Positions 19,002 through 30,639 are shown, numbered from the stretch's first letter. The stretch: 64,000 nucleotides of DNA from Aporrectodea caliginosa (GCA_020284085.1 JACEVL010000019.1:4239322-4303321), one strand, 5' to 3'. Numbers and translations: made by a program. Notes: generated from the letters alone by a model not told the origin.

Positions 19002-21149
19002 ATGATGGCAAATACAAGTTCCCATACAGGAGAGAAACAATGCAAGTTCCAGATTAATCAGAAATCATTTGATCAGGGTAGTATACTGAAAACCCATACT
19101 GACGAAAACCCACTCAGGTGTCAGTTTTGTCAGAAAACATTTGCTTGTTACAGTTATCTCAAAGTGCACTTGAGTATCCATACTGGTGAAAAACCATACG
19201 GGTGCAAGTTATGTCAGAAATCATTTGCAAAAGAGAGTAATCTGAAAAAACACATGAGCACCCATACTGGGGAAAAACCATACATGTGCTATTTATGTCC
19301 CAAATCATTTGTTGAGGCTGGTTGTCTGATAATGCACATGAGAGCCCACTCTGGTGAAAAACCATACAAATGCCTGTTGTGTGAGAAATCATTTCCTAGA
19401 AATAGTGATCTGAAAGTGCACATAAGAACCCATACTGGGGAAAAACCATACAAATGCCTGTTGTGTAAGAAATCATTTGCTGTAGGTAGTAATCTGAAAG
19501 CACACATGAGAATGCACTCTGGTGAAAAACCATACAAATGCCTGTTGTGTGAGAAATCATTTGCTCAACAGAGTTCTTTGACAATGCACATAAGAACCCA
19601 TACTGGCGAGAAACCATACAAATGTCAGTTATGTCAGAAATCATATGCTGTTGGTAGTAATCTGATAACGCACATGAGAACCCACTCTGGTGAAAAACCA
19701 AACAAATGCCTGTTATGTGAGAAATCATTTAATAGAGATAGTCATCTGAAAATGCACATTAGAACCCATACTGGAGAAAAACCATACAGATGCCAGTTAT
19801 GTCAGAAAACATTTGCTTATTACAGTTATCTGAAAGTGCACTTGAGAATCCATACTGGTGAAAAACCATACGGGTGCAAGTTATGTCAGAAATCATTTGC
19901 ACAATTGAGTAATCTGAAAAAACACACGAGAACCCATACTGGGGAAAAACCATACATGTGCCATTTATGTCCCAAATCATTTGTTGAGGCTGGTTGTCTG
20001 AAAAAGCACATGAGAACCCATACTGGGGAAAAACCATACATGTGCCATTTATGTCCGAGAAGATTTGCTAAAGGTGGTCATTTGGAAGGGCATATGAAAA
20101 CGCATACTGGAGAAAAACCATACATGTGTCAGTTATGTGAGAAATCATTTGCTCAACAGAGTAATTTGACAAGGCACATAAGAACCCATACTGGCGAGAA
20201 ACCATACAAATGTCAGTTATGTCAGAAATCATATGCTGTAGGTAGTAATCTGAAAGCGCACATGAGAACCCACTCTGGTGAAAAACCATACAAATGCCTG
20301 TTGTGTGAGAAATCATTTCCTAGAAATCGTGATCTGAAAATGCACATGAGAACCCATACTGGGGAAAAACCATACATGTGCCATTTATGTCCGAGAAGAT
20401 TTGCTAATGGTAGTCATTTGAAATTGCATATGAAAACGCATACTGGCGAAAAACCATACATGTGTCAGTTATGTGAGAAATCATTTGCTCAACAGAGTAC
20501 TTTGACAATGCACATAAGAACCCATACTGGCGAGAAACCATACAAATGTCAGTTATGTCAGAAATCATATGCTGTTGGTAGTCATCTGATAATGCACATG
20601 AGAACCCACTCTGGTGAAAAACCATACAAATGCCTGTTGTGTGAGAAATCATTTCCTAGAAATAGTGATCTGAAAGTGCACATAAGAACCCATACTGGAG
20701 AAAAACCATACAAATGTCAGTTATGTCAGAAATCATATGCTGTTGGTAGTAATCTTAAAACGCACATGAGAATGCACTCTGGTGAAAAGCCATACAAATG
20801 CCTGTTATGTGAGAAATCATTTCTTAGAGATGGTGATCTGAAAATGCACACGAGAACCCATACTGGAGAAAAACCATACAAATGTCAGATATGTCAGAAA
20901 ATATTTGCTATAAATAGTCATCTGAAAAGACACGTGAGAACCCATACTGGCGAGAAACTATACGGATGCACGGTATGTCAGAAATCATTTACAGCAGCCA
21001 GTACCCTAAAGAGTCATGTGAGAACTCATACAGGAGAAAAAACATACATATGCGAGTTTTGCAAGAAAGGATTTGCAGATCCTGGAAATTTAAAGAAACA
21101 CAGAAGGACTCATGCAACTGCGAAGCTACACACACAATCAACCTTATAG
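19002..21149 (+). CDS. C2H2 zinc-finger protein ZNF-B (24 fingers)
   Basis: ORF of 715 codons starting ATG ATG at 19002, with a stop in the same frame shortly upstream. After a degenerate first finger (KQCKFQINQKSFDQ, both Cys lost) there are 24 canonical C2H2 fingers of 28 residues linked by TGEKPY or SGEKPY; the protein ends THATAKLHTQSTL. Poly-finger proteins of this design are nuclear DNA-binding proteins. The array shows higher-order duplication: finger types keyed by VEAGC, RRFAxG, AQQS, AVGS and PRN recur in the same order (fingers 11-15, 16-19, and variants in 4-8). Fingers 6-8 are almost identical at DNA level to a block in ZNF-C. No effector domain is visible. The open frame over 2.1 kb in a repeat-rich setting argues for a live gene. 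Confidence 0.85.
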   Translation: MMANTSSHTGEKQCKFQINQKSFDQGSILKTHTDENPLRCQFCQKTFACYSYLKVHLSIHTGEKPYGCKLCQKSFAKESNLKKHMSTHTGEKPYMCYLCPKSFVEAGCLIMHMRAHSGEKPYKCLLCEKSFPRNSDLKVHIRTHTGEKPYKCLLCKKSFAVGSNLKAHMRMHSGEKPYKCLLCEKSFAQQSSLTMHIRTHTGEKPYKCQLCQKSYAVGSNLITHMRTHSGEKPNKCLLCEKSFNRDSHLKMHIRTHTGEKPYRCQLCQKTFAYYSYLKVHLRIHTGEKPYGCKLCQKSFAQLSNLKKHTRTHTGEKPYMCHLCPKSFVEAGCLKKHMRTHTGEKPYMCHLCPRRFAKGGHLEGHMKTHTGEKPYMCQLCEKSFAQQSNLTRHIRTHTGEKPYKCQLCQKSYAVGSNLKAHMRTHSGEKPYKCLLCEKSFPRNRDLKMHMRTHTGEKPYMCHLCPRRFANGSHLKLHMKTHTGEKPYMCQLCEKSFAQQSTLTMHIRTHTGEKPYKCQLCQKSYAVGSHLIMHMRTHSGEKPYKCLLCEKSFPRNSDLKVHIRTHTGEKPYKCQLCQKSYAVGSNLKTHMRMHSGEKPYKCLLCEKSFLRDGDLKMHTRTHTGEKPYKCQICQKIFAINSHLKRHVRTHTGEKLYGCTVCQKSFTAASTLKSHVRTHTGEKTYICEFCKKGFADPGNLKKHRRTHATAKLHTQSTL

Positions 21150-21830
21150 GAAGAGCTGTTCTTCTGCAAAGCAGTCTAAGCACCATAGTTGTTAAAAAGT
21201 TTTTATTTTTGTCGAAAAAACGTCGTTTTTTTTTTTCATCACGTTTTTTCAGTTTTTATTTTGGGTGTAAATTTATTTATTTACTGTCGGTTATTATTTG
21301 TTTAATTTTATATTTGTCTGATATCCCTTACGTTGTCTCTGTACTTTCATTGATTCAGCTAATTTACGTAATTATTTAATGTCATCAGTTGAGGAATATG
21401 ATTAGCACAGTACAGGAAATAAAATTCATAATTTAAGTTATTTGAATTTCTGTTATCACAAGTGCTGTATTTGTACACAATAATCTCCGATTGACTGATA
21501 AACTGACTGATGTTACTCCACATCAAGTTATCAATTATAAGTGAAAATTGTACTTAATGTTTAATTAAGTTCATTCTATACTTACAAAGTTTTGTTTTAA
21601 ATTGTTTGTGTCAGCATGGACTTATGTTCGAAAAGATTTCAATATTTTTAATTTCTCAATTTCTTAGTAAACCAAACTTATAAAAAGAAAATAATTGCTG
21701 TACATTAATGTTACTTGCTGTGTACTAATAAAGTTGTGTTATTTGTTGATTAAAAATAAAATTGTGTAAACAAGGTTTTTGATTTAAAATGCATTACAAG
21801 ATGTAACTAAGTCAAATTATTTAATTTTCC
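21150..21830 (+). other. 3' untranslated region of ZNF-B with AATAAA
   Basis: Matches the DNA after the ZNF-C stop (34237-34950) along most of its length, with blocks such as GATTGACTGATAAACTGACT and AGAAAATAATTGCTGTA. AATAAA at 21727-21732 (ACTAATAAAGTTGTG) is conserved at 34874-34879 and is the likely polyadenylation signal. The ORF at 20966-21379 is an out-of-frame reading. Confidence 0.55.
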
Positions 21831-21928
21831 GTTTTTTTCGGCTATACATATACTTCGGCTTACACTTTCGAAATCAGATGTTGGTAAAAGTTGGTTTTCA
21901 TTTGAGCAGTGCAGTCTCGGTTTAACGG
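21831..21928 (+). repeat. Family C repeat, copy 3 (5' fragment)
   Basis: Contains CGAAATCAGATGTTGGTAAA, GTTGGTTTTCATTTGAGC and CAGTCTCGGTTTAA as in the other copies, then stops abruptly where the LINE begins. Confidence 0.6.
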
Positions 21929-24900
21929 GAAAGGAGGCGGGGTAGGATTCTTTATCAAGAATGGCTGGGAATTTGAGGTACATGGAGATGAATGGGTAAT
22001 TGAACACCGTGATGCTTAAGGTCTGATTATTAAAACCAAGTATTCAACAGGGAAGAGTCGCACAATAGGTGTCATCTACAGACCCCGGGTAATGACCTTA
22101 ACCTGTTTAATTCAGCACTGGAAACGCTACTATCCAAATTAACTCGCTCTAAAGATGAAATATTTCTGGCAGGCGATTACAATATAGACCTGTTGAAAAT
22201 TAATTCGCATGCACCTACTCGCACATTCTTCAACTTGCTTGTCTCATACCGTCTTGTACCAACAATCCTAAGGCCAACGAGGATCACACAGGACTCTGCT
22301 ACTCAAATCGACAATATTTTCACCAATGTACCCATGTGCACAGACCACCTAGACTGCAATAATAACTGAGGATTTATCTGATCATCTGCCCATCTACGTG
22401 ATAACCAAAACTCAACTGCCAGCTCTAAAAAAACCTCTTGCATAATTATGTGAAAAGAATTGTTAATGATTCTGCAATAGGCTAAGTACGTTCAACATCC
22501 TCTTAAACGAGGCTAATTGGTCAGATGTAGGCCCTATATAAAGCATGTGACCAGAGAGATGCAAATCTTGCATATGCAATATTTATAGAAAAATATAAAT
22601 CACTTTACGAGCAATCCTTCGTAAAAACAGTTCGTGTGTCTAAAAAACGTAATGAAATTAAACAGCCATGGATGACTGCGGCCCTACTCAAATCGTGTAA
22701 AAGGAAAGCCCGATTATATAAAAAATTTATAAAAATGCCCACGACGCAAAATAGAGAGAAATTAGTAACCTACAGAAATAAATTTAAAACGGTCTGCAAA
22801 GAGGCACAGAGGCAGTACTACGCGGAAAAATTTTTAGAGTGCGAGGAAGACCTGAGAAAAACTTGGAGGGTAATCAAAACGCTTCTTCATGGTACCGGGC
22901 ATGCTAACATGCCAGAAAGCTTCGTTATCGACAAAACTGTAAGCAACGATAAAAACCTTAGGCCCTATAGCTAGCAAATTCAACGAATGTTTTACGGAGA
23001 TTGGGCCTAAGCTAGCCGAAAGTAGGCTATAGCTCCAACAGATAGGGGAGACCGGGGTTGGATGCAACAGGTGTTGGTTGCAACACTATCGCTAGTTAAG
23101 CGCTAAATAACAGCAGCGTAAAATCAAATCACCTACCTAGTAAGGAATGTATTTTAGGTCAACCTGACTCAATTTCTTGGCAGGCAGTTGATTTGAACTA
23201 CCGAAAAAAGTTAAAATTTATTTTCAGACATCAAAAGTAAATTTTTCGGTTTTGTGTTTTTTCGTAATGTAGCTTAATGTGTTGAAGCAATTTAGTGTTG
23301 TTTGGTGCCATAAGTTGAACAAGGAATTGGGCTTGAAAATGCATTTAGTCATTTTATTTAAAACCAACGCCGTCGATAAAAATTTTCTATAACAATGTCT
23401 ATGCATTGCTTCGGGGTTGGTTGCAACATTTTAATCGGGGTTGGTTGCAACATGTTTTATTAGCTGAATTGAATGTTTGTATGGTTTAAAATGCACCATT
23501 TAAGAATAATGATTTGGTTTGGCAAATGTTTTCTTGGGAACGGGTTCACCAAGCCCCCTCCCACACCTTTAGCCCCGTTTTTCTCAAGCACCTTCGACAT
23601 CCTGGCCCACCACTTGCTGGAAAATTTTGCCACTGGCCCACCATTAACAAAGGTTTGACACCCCTGGACTTTAGTCCGTTAATAATGGGTGGCAATAAGC
23701 GAGTCAGTAGGCAAATAACACTCCCGTTTTCCTTTTTTGGTTACAATTTGAAGGCTTGAATAAGCTCTACAATTTTAATTAAATCTTGAACATTAGGCAA
23801 TGCAGCCTAAATAGGTAGAAGTAGTTCAAGTAGACTAGCCTGCTATGGAGGCTATACGCCTATCGAGTATTTATATATCGGACATTTTACATGACGATTA
23901 TTGCAGCAAAACAATTTAATATCTTGACTGATGCTTTTGATCAGATTTAATTTTGAAGTTCTTCAATCTATTACAATTTTATATGTAGGCAGGCCTCGGT
24001 TTGCCCTAGGCAATGCAACCTACGTTGAATAATTATACTACTTTCAATACTGTTGCAACCTTCCCCAGGGTCGTTGCAACCAACCCCGGCCCGGGGTTGG
24101 TTGCAACACTTTGAAGCCCTCTGTTCAGTTAGCTATTGTGGTTACATCCTTGATCACTGAGATCGTCACTATAGCTTGTTTTGGTGCTGAGATATAAAGG
24201 ATATATATGGGCTAAACAATTTTCAGGTTGTTCCAAAACTAAAAAGATGGCACATGAAAATATGAAAATTGTTGCAACCAACCCCGGTCTCCCCTACTTC
24301 ATTTACAGAATTCCTAAAACATTCAACGGTCTCCTTAATTGGCATTGAACTAACGTCAGCGCCGGAGATAATACTGTTGGCCAAAGAACTACGCACAACA
24401 TATAGCGTGGTACTCGTTGAAATTAATCCTAAAATTGCCAAGTGTTCAGTTGAAGCCATTTCGGTACCACTAGCAGAGATAAACAATAATTATTGCTCTA
24501 TCACCTCCGGTGTGGTCCCTGACAGCCTAAAAATAGCTAAAGTAATTCCTATCTTTAAAAGCGGTGACAAGAAGCAACTTGGAAATTACAGACCTATATC
24601 GATCTTGCCATATTTTTCCAAATTTTTTGAAAAACTTATATATGGGAGAATGATGACATACATAACAGCGAATAATATATTATACAAAGGACAGTACGGG
24701 TTCCGGAAAGACCACTCTACCTTTATGGCAGTCATGGAAATGTACGATAAAATTTCGGAAGCCAGAGACAATGGCCACTTTTCCGTAGGCATCTTCCTCG
24801 ACCTATCAAAAGCTTTCGATACGGTGAACCATGAAATTCTAATCTCGAAACTGAACCATTATGGGATAAGGGGCATATGTTTAAATTGGATCAGAGACTA

Positions 24901-26035
24901 TTTGAGGGGCAGAAAACAATGCGTTTCATACAATGGGCACGCTTCGCCCATGCTGGATGTTAAATGTGGCGTTCCGCAAGGCTCTATATTAGGCCCATTA
25001 CTATTTCTGATATACGTAAATGATATATCGCACACCTCAACAACGCTCCAGTTTCTCATGTTTGCGGATGACACCAATTTGTTCATGTCCAGTAAATCAT
25101 TAGGCGAACTAGTCGATAAGCTAAACATTGAGCTACAGAAGGTGAATAACTGGTTTAAAGCAAATAAACTTTCCTTAAATCTCAACAAAACAAACTATAT
25201 CTTGTTCTGTTCCAAGAACAATGAAGCTTTCAAGCACGACTATAAACTTACTATCAACATAGACAAACAGAGTATATCTAGAGTAGCCTCGTCCAAATTT
25301 CTGGGGGTGCATATAGATGAGATCTTATCATGGCAAGTAGGCCTACACATAGCTGAAATATCAAAGAAGTTGGCTAAAAATATTGGTATAATCTCTCGTA
25401 TACGGCACTTTCTTCCGCGATACTCACTTGTAAATCTATATTACTCGTTAATATATGCATACTTATCCTACTGCAACCTTATAATTATGGGCATCCACTT
25501 ACCGCACTCATTTGACTTGTCTGACGTTACTGCAGAAACGCGCTCTTAGAGTTGTATGCAACGCGCCTCCGAGAGCACACTCTAAACATTTATATCTGAG
25601 CTTGGGAATACTGCCCTTTGAAAGCATAAATAAACTACAGGTAGGACTATTCATGTACAAGGTCCATATGCATCTAGTACCCGAAAGTTTCGACAGCTGG
25701 TTCTATATAAATTCTAAAGTGCATGACCATCACACGCGCGCCTCAAAGAAATATCACCAGCACAGCATGCGCACCAATATCAGGAAACATAGTATTCGAT
25801 ACCACGGGCCAGTGCTCTGGAATGCACTACCAAACGAACTCACCTGTCTCCCCACCCCGTACCAATTTAAAAACAGGCTCAAAGCGCATCTGATGTCCGT
25901 ACTGAATCAGTAATTACCTTAGGTGTAAGTAGTTTTATATATGTCTTGCTGTGTAGATAGTTGTTTTTTGTGTGCTCCTGACAATTGATCTAGTTAAGTG
26001 TTTGCTGCTGAATAATAATAATAATAATACTGCTG
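21929..26035 (+). pseudogene. CR1/L2-like non-LTR retrotransposon, 5' truncated and broken
   Basis: About 21930-22340 encodes the end of an endonuclease domain (GVIYRPPGNDLNLFN, then FLAGDYNIDLL and QIDNIFTN) with stops. 22636-22974 is an open linker segment (SKKRNEIKQPWMTAALLKSC). 24297-25549 is the reverse transcriptase: LDLSKAFDTVNHEIL (motif A), GVPQGSILGPLLFLIYVND (motif B) and FADD at 25061-25072. A +1 frameshift near 25489 moves the C-terminal part to the frame ending at 25913 (TLLQKRALRVVCNAPPRAHS). The 3' end finishes in AATAATAATAATAATA at about 26030. A 1.25-kb DNA transposon (23045-24294) splits the coding sequence. The element is dead. Confidence 0.85.
23045..24294. mobile_element. 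TA-flanked DNA transposon inserted in the LINE
   Basis: Terminal inverted repeats of about 25 bp begin GGGGAGACCGGGGTTGG and end CCAACCCCGGTCTCCCC. TA lies on both sides (23043-23044 and 24295-24296). Removing the element with one TA rejoins the LINE frame across the gap (PTDTSFTEFL), so the boundaries look exact. The word GGGGTTGGTTGCAAC recurs inside (23413, 23437, 24093) and CCAACCCCGGCCCGGGGTTGG is a palindrome near 24085. A TA duplication points to the Tc1/mariner group. No transposase is evident. Confidence 0.8.
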
Positions 26036-26680
26036 GTCACGTTATATGCAACTATGTGAACTATAAGTGTGTTGATTTGATTATGATGTTGTTTAAGAAA
26101 TGAAGTCATAATAAAAATAACTAATTGCCCACGGTCCCTTTTTAGGGACACAAAGTTATAAAATTCCAGTCTAGCGTACAAGAGCCGCAAATTGATAGGG
26201 TCTTTTTTGCTGTACTTACTAATGTCTATAGTATTATTTGAAACATTCTATTTCAAGATACATAAATATTCTATACTTAAATATGACGTCAGAAACTTCG
26301 CCCGCGAGAAATTTCACAAATGCTGAATTCCTCTCGAAAGTGAGCGTTTTTCTAATAAATGATCTCAGTAAATTGAATAAAATGATTGATGCTTATGAAG
26401 TACAACTATTTAGCTTGTGCAGGAATACTTTTGTTTCATATTTGTCGTGTTCTTATTCCTTACTGTGCTGTGTTGAAAGTTTGTCCCTAAAAAGGGACTG
26501 TGGGCATTAGACGACGCAGTATTTTGTTAGATGCAAACATGGCTGCGTGTGTGTGTTTTGACGACTGGAGCTTATTAGGTCCATCCGTTATAGCATTATT
26601 TCAATGCCAGACGTTGCTCTGTATAGAAAAATTATTTTTGTGTTTTTAAAATATTTAGTTTTTTTTACAAAAAAACACAG
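26036..26680. repeat. Inverted pair of CCCTTTTTAGGGA hairpin termini
   Basis: GCCCACGGTCCCTTTTTAGG at about 26127 is mirrored by CCTAAAAAGGGACTGTGGGC at about 26487, giving a structure of about 385 bp. A third, direct copy lies at about 28945 (GTGCCCACCGTCCCTTTTTA). Because the last one is next to a TTAA-bordered piggyBac-type end, I read these as terminal parts of the piggyBac element between them, possibly rearranged. Confidence 0.45.
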
Positions 26681-26682
26681 TT

Positions 26683-27945
26683 TTGCTGTCAGTGATGTCC
26701 TCAGTGCTCTCGAGGACGACCCCGACATTTTTGCGCGGACATTTACATAACTCTGCCAGAGACTGGGATAGCAATGACGGAGATAGCGCAGCCGAAGAAG
26801 ACAATAGGCCACTACTGCCGATGTATCGCCAGACAATCTATGTGGGAAACAACTACGTGTTCAAGGAGAGGCAAAATTATTTCGTCATATTTGCGAGACA
26901 GAGCGTATGGGAGACAATGACACGATGAGCAGCCCGCGGATAGGCCTATGGTGCAAGTAAGTTTCTTGTTACATACAACAAATCCTATTTTGACATCATA
27001 TAAGGACGTAAAGGACTAGTAGGGAAATGTGAATGAACCAGAATACTTAGAAAATATCTTACATGAAAGAAACCTAAAATCGTTCTATAACGGTGATCAA
27101 CATTCACAGTGTCTGAGCAACCATTCGTATTTGTGTTTTCAGCCACCGAGAAAGCAGAGTCGATTGCCCCGTGGTACCGGTGCTCGATCTTCCGGTCGAT
27201 CACGTGTTGCTTCGATCGATTATTCTGCTCATCCATCGACATCTGAACAGTCTCATCTTGCCACCACAGAGAAAATCTCGTCAATACCATTGCTCAAGAC
27301 TGTCTCTAATGGGGATTGGTGGAACTGGAACAGTACGAAGTTACAGACTTATGGATAGTCCCTTCTCTTATTTGTCGGAAACTGCTCCTGGGACATACGA
27401 CTACAACTAAGAAGCCAGTAGTCACAATGGGCTTGTGTGTTGGAAGGATAGCTGTCCTGTTACATTGGCATCCAACTGCAATGGGGTCCATTCCATTGCC
27501 TATGCCAAAAGTTGGTCTAATGCAGAAAAAGCCAGATTTGAGATAGACCAGCTTTCCTAATATCACAATACAATAAAATCATGGAGGCCTTGATGGTCTT
27601 TATCAAAACATTGAACAGTATAGAATTGGTATATACGCATCCGTAACTGGCACTGGCCTATTATCGCCTACTTGTTTCAGGTCAACACAACGCCTGGCAA
27701 TTGTACCGCGAATCTCCAGCTGCAACTGAGCACCATTTATCCCATCTGCAGTTTATAAGAGCAGTATGTGCTGCTTATTATGCAAAGTATTCCATGTCAC
27801 CAGTTGAGCGTCCTCTGCAGGCTTGTAACCGGACTGCCCTTGCGCATCGCTGTCCGGCTGAAGTCAGGTTCGATGGCCAAGGGCATTTCATTGAGCGAAA
27901 TTCAACTCAAATTAGATGCGCCGTATACAGTACAACATGAAAGTA
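26683..27945 (+). pseudogene. piggyBac-type transposase, decayed (PGBD family)
   Basis: Fragments in several frames match the DDE_Tnp_1_7 family in order: an acidic N-terminus (VSDVLSALEDDPDIFA, near 26690), GIGGTGTVRSYRL (near 27310), GTYDYN, VTLASNCNGV (near 27460), then AKSWSNAEKARFEI. Next comes a decayed GGLDGLYQNIEQYRIG (27580-27630), and after a TTGTTTCAG acceptor-like site AWQLYRESPAATE (27690). The C-terminal part is PAEVRFDGQGHFIE and ends at 27940, where the Cys-rich domain would start. Numerous frameshifts and stops. A right terminus with TTAA lies at 29097. A functional transposase is excluded; a spliced original is possible. Confidence 0.75.
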
Positions 27946-28220
27946 TATAAAAATTTGTCAAATGCTGTGTTGGCCTATACCTTGATTGTTTTGCTGGTTT
28001 CATACACAAAAGTGTGTAAATAAATGTGTTCTGCTGAAACAGTATTGACTGCTGCTAGCTATTTGCCATTTTTACCAGCATTTCCATAGTTACATTTGTA
28101 CAGATGTGTTAAACGCTGGTTCTGACATTTCTATATGTTACTGTTCATCTTTTTATGCTATTTTTCATTGAAATGTTGCAATTTTTTACTTTAATAACAT
28201 GCTACTGCAGTAGCTTCAGT

Positions 28221-28890
28221 CAGGGGCGGAGACTTAGGGGGGCAGAGGGGACGGTCCCCCCAAACTTGAGGTGGGGGGACGGAGCTGCTTATATCCCCCC
28301 CAATATTTCTGAAATATTTCATGAATATAATAATAATAGCTACGAGTGACAACTGGTTCTTATCAGCACTCAAATAGTAGAGCAATTTTGTTCAGATGAC
28401 AGTTTAAAATGCTACCATTACAGTGTGGAAATTCAAAAGATTTAGATAGGGGAGGGGCACATCCCCAAACCCTTTCCCAAACTCAAACACGACTCAAACT
28501 ATATGTTAGCTACGAGTGACGGCTGGTTCCTTACAGCACTCAAATTATACAGCAATTTTGTTCAGATGACAGCTTAAAATGCCAGTACAGTGTGGAAATT
28601 CAAAAAATTTTAGATAGGGGAGGGGCACGTCCCCTCCCCAAACCCAACCCCCAAACGCAGACTACATGTTAGCTACGAGTGACGGCTGGTTCCTATCAGC
28701 ACTCAAATTATAGAGCAATTTTGTTCAGATGACAGCTTAAAATGCTATCATTACAGTGCGGAATTTTTAAAAAAATTAAATAGGGGAGGGGCACATCCCC
28801 CTCCCCAAACCCCTTCCCCTACTCGGCGCTACGCGCCTCGCCGGTCCTTTACCGGTCCCCCTAAAACCCAGGACCAAGTTTCCGCCTATG
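28221..28890. mobile_element. hAT-like element (CAGGGGCGGA) with triple internal repeat
   Basis: Flanked by an exact 8-bp duplication GCTTCAGT (28213-28220, 28891-28898). Left end CAGGGGCGGAGACTTAGG, right end AAGTTTCCGCCTATG, the usual hAT style. Inside are three tandem units of about 165-170 bp starting TAGCTACGAGTGAC (about 28338, 28508, 28670), each closing in GATAGGGGAGGGGCAC. No transposase; the ORFs here are translations of the C-rich ends. Confidence 0.85.
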
Positions 28891-28939
28891 GCTTCAGTCA
28901 TGTTTCAAGTATTTCCATTTATAAAAACCTGTGACCGGT

Positions 28940-29100
28940 AGTGCCCACCGTCCCTTTTTAGGGACAAGAATTTCCATGCCTATATTTCTATTTCCCAATG
29001 TCGCAGAATTTTTTCCACATTTTTCCCTTCATATCAACCCCATTATCTACCAAACCAAAGAATTTCATAGAGTTTTGCCACCATGGGCACTAAAGGGTTA
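28940..29100. mobile_element. piggyBac-type terminus, TTAA border
   Basis: Ends GGGCACTAAAGGG directly followed by TTAA (29097-29100). Read in reverse it starts CCCTTTAGTGCCCA, a typical piggyBac terminus. About 150 bp inward lies an inverted copy (TAGTGCCCACCGTCCC). Likely the right end of the element encoding the decayed transposase at 26.7-27.9 kb. Confidence 0.55.
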
Positions 29101-29271
29101 AGCAACTGTTTATACTAGACTGATAGCACTAGGGCTATCCTGTTAGCGGAACTTAAAGTTCCTTAGGGTATTACCCATTGTTACTGCATTTGGAAAAAAT
29201 CTGTCTTTACATGTAAACACTGAATTGAAGCGGTGAACAATAAAGTTGATTTGATTGATTGATTGATGTCG
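29101..29271 (+). repeat. LINE/SINE 3' tail with (GATT)n
   Basis: AATAAAGTTGATTTGATTGA followed by further TTGA repeats, the usual end of a CR1/L2-type 3' tail. The upstream 100 bp is probably the same fragment. No coding sequence. Confidence 0.5.
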
Positions 29272-29875
29272 TCAGACTGAACCGAGGAAGGAGGCAATGG
29301 TTGGCAATACGCTCAAGTACGCTACTATAGTATTATTATTATCTATAATCAGATTCATCATCATCAGGATCCATGGGCCGAAAGCCCGTAGGTGTCCAAT
29401 GCAAATTTATTTGCATTGGATTTCTTTCGTCTTTTTTTTCTTTACGAACGGAGTATCTGCACCCATCCGTTCAACCTTCGCACTTCTCCCTTAAAGAGAG
29501 TTCCAGGCTTAGGACTGGCTCTGATATCCCCTATAATCAGATTAGCTTTGTAATAATGAAGTGACCTGTGAAGAATTGTTAAAATTTCAAAATCGCAATT
29601 CTGAAAAGAGGACGGTTGAGTTATTAATTTTTACATATGCAAAAATCTGAGTTAACGCTGCGCGTTAAAATATATTCGCTAGATGTCAGGATAAACTTTA
29701 AAAATCTCCAGCTTACATGTCATTGTAATGAATAAGTTGAATCGTTCGCCATTTTGTGCTGTTGACTGAATAAACCAGATTATGTGGAAATTCGACTTTA
29801 CTGCCACACCTGGTAAGATTATATAACTATGTGCATATAATTTAGTGGACAAACACATCTAATAAACAATGAAAG
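29272..29875 (+). repeat. Family C repeat, copy 4 (with SINE insertion)
   Basis: Landmarks CAGACTGAACCGAGGAAGGA, AATGAAGTGACCTGTGAAG, ATATTCGCTAGATGTCAGG and GTTCGCCATTTTGTGCTG match copies 1 and 2. It is interrupted at 29356-29530. Confidence 0.65.
29356..29530 (-). mobile_element. Short retroposed element (SINE-like) with 13-bp TSD
   Basis: A 175-bp insertion flanked by an exact 13-bp duplication CTATAATCAGATT (29343-29355, 29531-29543), the length expected for target-primed retroposition. Read on the minus strand it ends in GGGCTTTCGGCCCATGGATC and a TGATGATGATG tail. The uninterrupted sequence is visible in family C copies 1 and 2 (GTAATCAGATTAGCTTTG). No pol III boxes were found, so it may be a truncated SINE or a LINE 3' end. 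Confidence 0.65.
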
Positions 29876-29884
29876 TGTATTTTA

Positions 29885-30160
29885 GCGTGTCGAATATTTC
29901 GTCCATTGTAGCATTATTATTTTTCGTCAAACCAACTTGTATTCGACCGATGCTGAAGCCCATGCAATAGTCAATAATTAAATACGGTAAATTACGGGTT
30001 TGCGACACATTCTATTTAAGTGAGATTCTTTTAATCAAGTCAACTTCTATTTAATCAAAAATTATTTTCGTGAATCTGACTTCTATTTAGCAAGAATTCT
30101 TTTCATCAAATTATCTAACTTGTATCCGACCAACGCTGAAACCCACGCACTGGCCAATAA
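29885..30160. repeat. 37-bp-family array with GACCAACGCTGAAACCCA end
   Basis: Closely resembles 17030-17300: TCGTCCATTGTAGCATTATT, then CTTGTATTCGACC, several CTTCTATTTA units, then GACCAACGCTGAAACCC. It borders family A copy 3 directly. Confidence 0.55.
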
Positions 30161-30164
30161 TTAT

Positions 30165-30603
30165 GGTGTCACGACAATTATTTGTCTACCGACATTTCCT
30201 CTACACATATTTCGTCTATCGACATTTCGTCTACAAAGTTATTTGATATTGTCACTTTAAAATGGAAGCTGGATTGATGAAAAACTGTTTCCCTAAATGG
30301 AAGTGGGATTGATGAAAGCATTCCTGTGTTGAAATAGAAGTTGGATTGATCAAAATAATTTTTACCGTAAATAAAAGCTGGATACCAAGCTAGATGCATG
30401 GATTAAACTGTTTCCATTCAATAGAAGTTGGATTGATGAAAGTAACCTTTTCAGTAATTAGAAGCTGGATTTCTGAGAATATTTAGCACGTTTTAGCGAA
30501 AGTATAAGGAAGTGGCCTCAGTTGAATAGCCATAATAGATAACGAAGTGTCTGTAGACGAAGTGTCGTAGACGAGAAGTCTGTAGACTAGTTGTCGCGGA
30601 ACC
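30165..30603. mobile_element. Family A inverted-repeat element, copy 3
   Basis: Begins GGTGTCACGACAATTATTTG and ends GACTAGTTGTCGCGGAACC. Flanking 9-mers are AATAATTAT and AATAATTAA (8 of 9). The subterminal TCTACAGACATTTC-like arrays and the 37-bp core are as in the other copies. At the paralogous upstream region of ZNF-B (near 17300) the CCAATAATTATATATTCTAA sequence is uninterrupted, supporting the insertion. Confidence 0.85.
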
Positions 30604-30639
30604 AATAATTAATTATATATGCTATAATACACTTTTACC

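Noticed and set aside
19159..20652. Series of minus-strand ORFs with MISHITGICMVF repeats
   Set aside because: Antisense shadows of the ZNF-B finger array; the same occurs opposite ZNF-C and ZNF-E/F.
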